A DNA stretch of 15,659 nucleotides from CAYGZC01 sp964354225 (GTDB lineage: Bacteria; Bacteroidota; Ignavibacteria; UBA10030; SZUA-254): contig CAYGZC010000093.1 of the NCBI GenBank assembly GCA_964354225.1, positions 1-15,659 of the forward strand, written 5' to 3'. The notes under the pieces are model-generated. The model made no database searches. It had not been told where the DNA came from and was given only the letters and a program-made list of their open reading frames with translations. Every line of letters starts with the position of its first letter. The stretch's first letter is position 1. Below are positions 14,985-15,659 of the stretch, in pieces. A program made the translations under genes and the position numbers.

Positions 14985-15647
14985 TCAAAAATTCAACTCC
15001 ATACCTAACCGCACAGACATCGGTGGCTGGAACTTCGTAGGCATTCCGTACCCCGGGTTTGGATACACCGGATTCCCCGACGCATCCAGATCGTTATAAT
15101 GGACCTGATCCTGCATTACAACCTGTCTTTGACTGCCAACATGGAAAATATCCAGGATCAGGCGCGGCCGTAATTGTCCAAAATTCCAAAACGGCATTCC
15201 GTATGTTAAACGCAGGTTCAAATCCCACAGCGACGGCAGCCGCCCGGCGCTTCCGCGCGGGACAAGATTTACATACTGGCCATCGCCATGTGATCCGCTG
15301 AATTCACTCAGTGGCGTCCCGCTCTCCCAAAAAAACGATGCGGCGCATGAAAGTCCAAAGTCGAACCTGTAGGACACATTCACCTTGAATACGTGAGTCC
15401 TGTCGTTTGGCAAAAGACCCGTTGCGTTTGTGAACAGATCGTTGAAATCCCATTGAGGGCTTGTGTTAGGCATCGCCCAAGACCCATCCTGATCGAAAAG
15501 GCCGACGTAATTACCATAGATGCGCAACATTCGCTCCGCACTTCGTGCTTCGCTCATAAGCGTTGCGCATCGTTGCGCGGGCAAGCCCTCGATGGGCGAA
15601 GAGCCGTTCGCTCCGCGAACGTCGCCCATCATCGGGAAAAACTCCAT
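14985..15647 (-). CDS. TonB-dependent receptor-like outer-membrane protein, C-terminal fragment with disrupted start
   Basis: About 180 residues (from residue 41, LRIYGNYVGL) match the last barrel strands of a TonB-dependent outer-membrane receptor: GLLPNDRTHVFKVNVSYRF, ASFFWESGTPLSEFSG, VPRGSAGRLPSLWDLNLRLTYG, an LDIFHVGSQRQ segment and the terminal MSVRLGMELNF, whose final Phe is the usual outer-membrane insertion signal. In intact receptors several hundred residues of plug and barrel precede this. Here the first ~40 codons are palindrome-derived sequence (SEARSAERM and similar), and an in-frame TGA (15656-15654) precedes the first ATG. The fragment cannot encode a working receptor unless the gene continues past the edge in another arrangement. 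Codons are GC-rich compared with the left part of the window. Confidence 0.7.
   Translation of the reverse strand: MEFFPMMGDVRGANGSSPIEGLPAQRCATLMSEARSAERMLRIYGNYVGLFDQDGSWAMPNTSPQWDFNDLFTNATGLLPNDRTHVFKVNVSYRFDFGLSCAASFFWESGTPLSEFSGSHGDGQYVNLVPRGSAGRLPSLWDLNLRLTYGMPFWNFGQLRPRLILDIFHVGSQRQVVMQDQVHYNDLDASGNPVYPNPGYGMPTKFQPPMSVRLGMELNF
15519..15571. repeat. Inverted repeat inside the receptor fragment (element A)
   Basis: GATGCGCAAC (15519-15528) and GTTGCGCATC (15562-15571) are perfect 10-bp inverted repeats enclosing a smaller GCAC/GTGC hairpin and two TTCGCT direct repeats (15530-15535, 15549-15554). CGTTGCGC is repeated at 15561-15568 and 15571-15578. The sequence is read through in frame as SEARSAERM and neighbours, immediately upstream of recognisable receptor sequence. 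Confidence 0.6.
15591..15630. repeat. Bulged GC-rich hairpin (element B)
   Basis: GATGGGCGA (15591-15599) pairs with TCGCCCATC (15622-15630). Inside, after a five-base bulge on one side, CGTTCG (15605-15610) pairs with CGAACG (15616-15621) around a five-base loop. The 10-mer TTCGCTCCGC at 15607-15616 also occurs in element A at 15530-15539, linking the two. Together they look like a compound palindromic repeat unit. Confidence 0.6.
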
Positions 15648-15659
15648 GCTCGCTCAAAC

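Noticed and set aside
15059..15301. Plus-strand frame of 80 codons
   Set aside because: It lies opposite the conserved receptor barrel strands; its composition is explained by the minus-strand gene.
1..15659. CRISPR array, transposase gene, phage genes or known defence system
   Set aside because: No regular spaced repeats and no integrase, transposase, Cas, nuclease-helicase or phage structural motif in any frame read; the palindromes are not evenly spaced.

Overview
The window looks like a chromosomal piece of a bacterium from the Bacteroidota/Ignavibacteriota (FCB) side of the tree, most likely Ignavibacteria-like. The main clue is the C-terminal type IX secretion sorting domain with its QNYPNPFNPST motif. 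A DUF5916/CBM9-like outer-membrane protein, a menaquinone-type UbiE/MenG, a TonB-dependent receptor tail and a 'MIGQTxSHYKILEKLG' Ser/Thr-kinase N-terminus agree with it. Most of the window is AT-rich. The last ~1.1 kb is visibly richer in G+C. No rRNA, tRNA, CRISPR array or intact insertion sequence was seen.

Layout. (1) Bases 1-3681, minus strand, envelope and export genes: a 67-aa orphan ORF, a short beta-propeller protein with a T9SS tail, an exported M1-family zinc metallopeptidase, and 16 bp further on the start of a polytopic membrane protein cut by the window edge. (2) 3682-4025 holds no gene. (3) 4026-6159: rlmD (23S rRNA m5U1939 methyltransferase) converges with ubiE/menG, with four bases between the stop codons. 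(4) 6281-8788: DUF5916 outer-membrane protein, divergent from ubiE. (5) 9024-11643: a signalling operon with ATGA overlaps at both junctions, made of an ECF sigma factor, a zinc-binding anti-sigma factor with one membrane span, and an exported TPR / beta-rich / HEAT-repeat protein. A typical ECF promoter (TGTCAACC, 17 nt, GTCTAAT) lies just upstream, so the operon is probably autoregulated. (6) 11787-13718: an exported protein with a long helical region and a C-terminal TlpA-type thioredoxin domain (WCGPC). (7) 13783-13806 is a good intrinsic terminator for rnhA (minus strand, 13852-14379), which appears to start at TTG.

(8) 14380-15659 is the unusual part: decayed and recombined DNA, minus strand. 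In transcription order it holds a TonB-dependent receptor C-terminus whose upstream end is replaced by GC-rich palindromic sequence and closed by an in-frame stop; two successive Ser/Thr-kinase N-termini, both broken off early and joined by an ATGA overlap; a GC-rich ORF in another frame across the second kinase break; and a 68-bp imperfect palindrome with ATAAC/GTTAT ends that resembles an integron attC site or a small palindromic mobile element.

How the genes work together. The ECF / anti-sigma / HEAT operon is a plausible envelope-signalling module beside genes for exported and outer-membrane proteins. RlmD, UbiE/MenG and RNase HI are ordinary housekeeping genes. The best places to look for something new are the exported third component of the sigma operon and the palindrome-rich, kinase-remnant region at the right end.
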